Below the pieces are notes generated by a model. That model was not told the origin of the DNA and made no database searches. It was given only the letters and a program-made list of their open reading frames with translations. Positions 63,956 through 64,000 of a stretch of 64,000 bases of DNA are shown here, in pieces. The stretch is from NCBI GenBank assembly GCA_963556255.1, contig OY744614.1, positions 41,128,578-41,192,577 on the forward strand. Reading direction: 5' to 3'. The stretch is from Allolobophora icterica. Its lineage: Eukaryota; Annelida; Clitellata; Crassiclitellata; Lumbricidae. Position numbers and translations under genes: made by a program. Numbering within the stretch: position 1 is the stretch's first letter; every line of letters starts with the position of its first letter.

Positions 63956-64000
63956 GTGCGGCGAAATAAAGTAATACCCTGCAGTGTTTGGTTGATATCT

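Noticed and set aside
63951..64000. ACAGGGTGCGGCGAAAT end of an element
   Set aside because: Cut by the window edge; identity and borders cannot be supported.

Overview
The window looks like nuclear DNA of an invertebrate animal. It has short exons with GT-AG introns of 0.2-5 kb, very many microsatellites, CR1/L2-like LINE fragments, tRNA-derived SINEs, hAT-type MITEs, a mariner remnant and a Gmr1-like Ty3/gypsy element. Gmr1-like elements are, as I recall, best known from deuterostomes. The scattered palindrome TAGGCCTA also reminds me of echinoderm or hemichordate DNA, but a mollusc is not excluded. Nothing suggests a prokaryote, a virus or an organelle.

The backbone is a tandem array of three paralogous ABCG (White/BCRP family) half-transporter genes, all on the minus strand. 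Copy A (2452-24551) and copy B (28644-45854) can each be assembled into 15 exons with conserved splice phases, giving open frames of 669 and 664 codons: nucleotide-binding domain first, six-helix membrane domain second. Copy C (54051-60552) shows only the six exons of the membrane half. It has an in-frame stop in its exon 10, and no nucleotide-binding exon is recognisable up to base 64000. Intron and flanking sequence can also be aligned between copies, so the array arose by segmental duplication. Copy A has a second, duplicated first exon (24394-24551 besides 23288-23445).

The introns and intergenic DNA are a graveyard of mobile elements. Copy A introns hold a LINE fragment, an internally deleted mariner-like element inside a (TA)n tract, a complete-ended LTR element (11283-16604, minus strand) with order gag-PR-IN-RT-RNaseH and both the integrase core and the RT palm deleted, and a CR1/L2-like LINE that kept its endonuclease but lost its RT. 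Copy B introns hold several hAT MITEs and a 2.4-kb element with about 75-bp inverted ends and a decayed gene for an uncharacterised transposase-like protein (40352-42790). Between B and C lie MITEs, a 53-bp minisatellite inside a decayed coding region, and long (GA)n/(TC)n tracts. Several MITEs have a natural empty site in a paralogous intron or duplicate, which confirms their boundaries and orders the events.

All calls come from reading the sequence. No search was run, family names rest on remembered motifs, and gene models have no transcript support.
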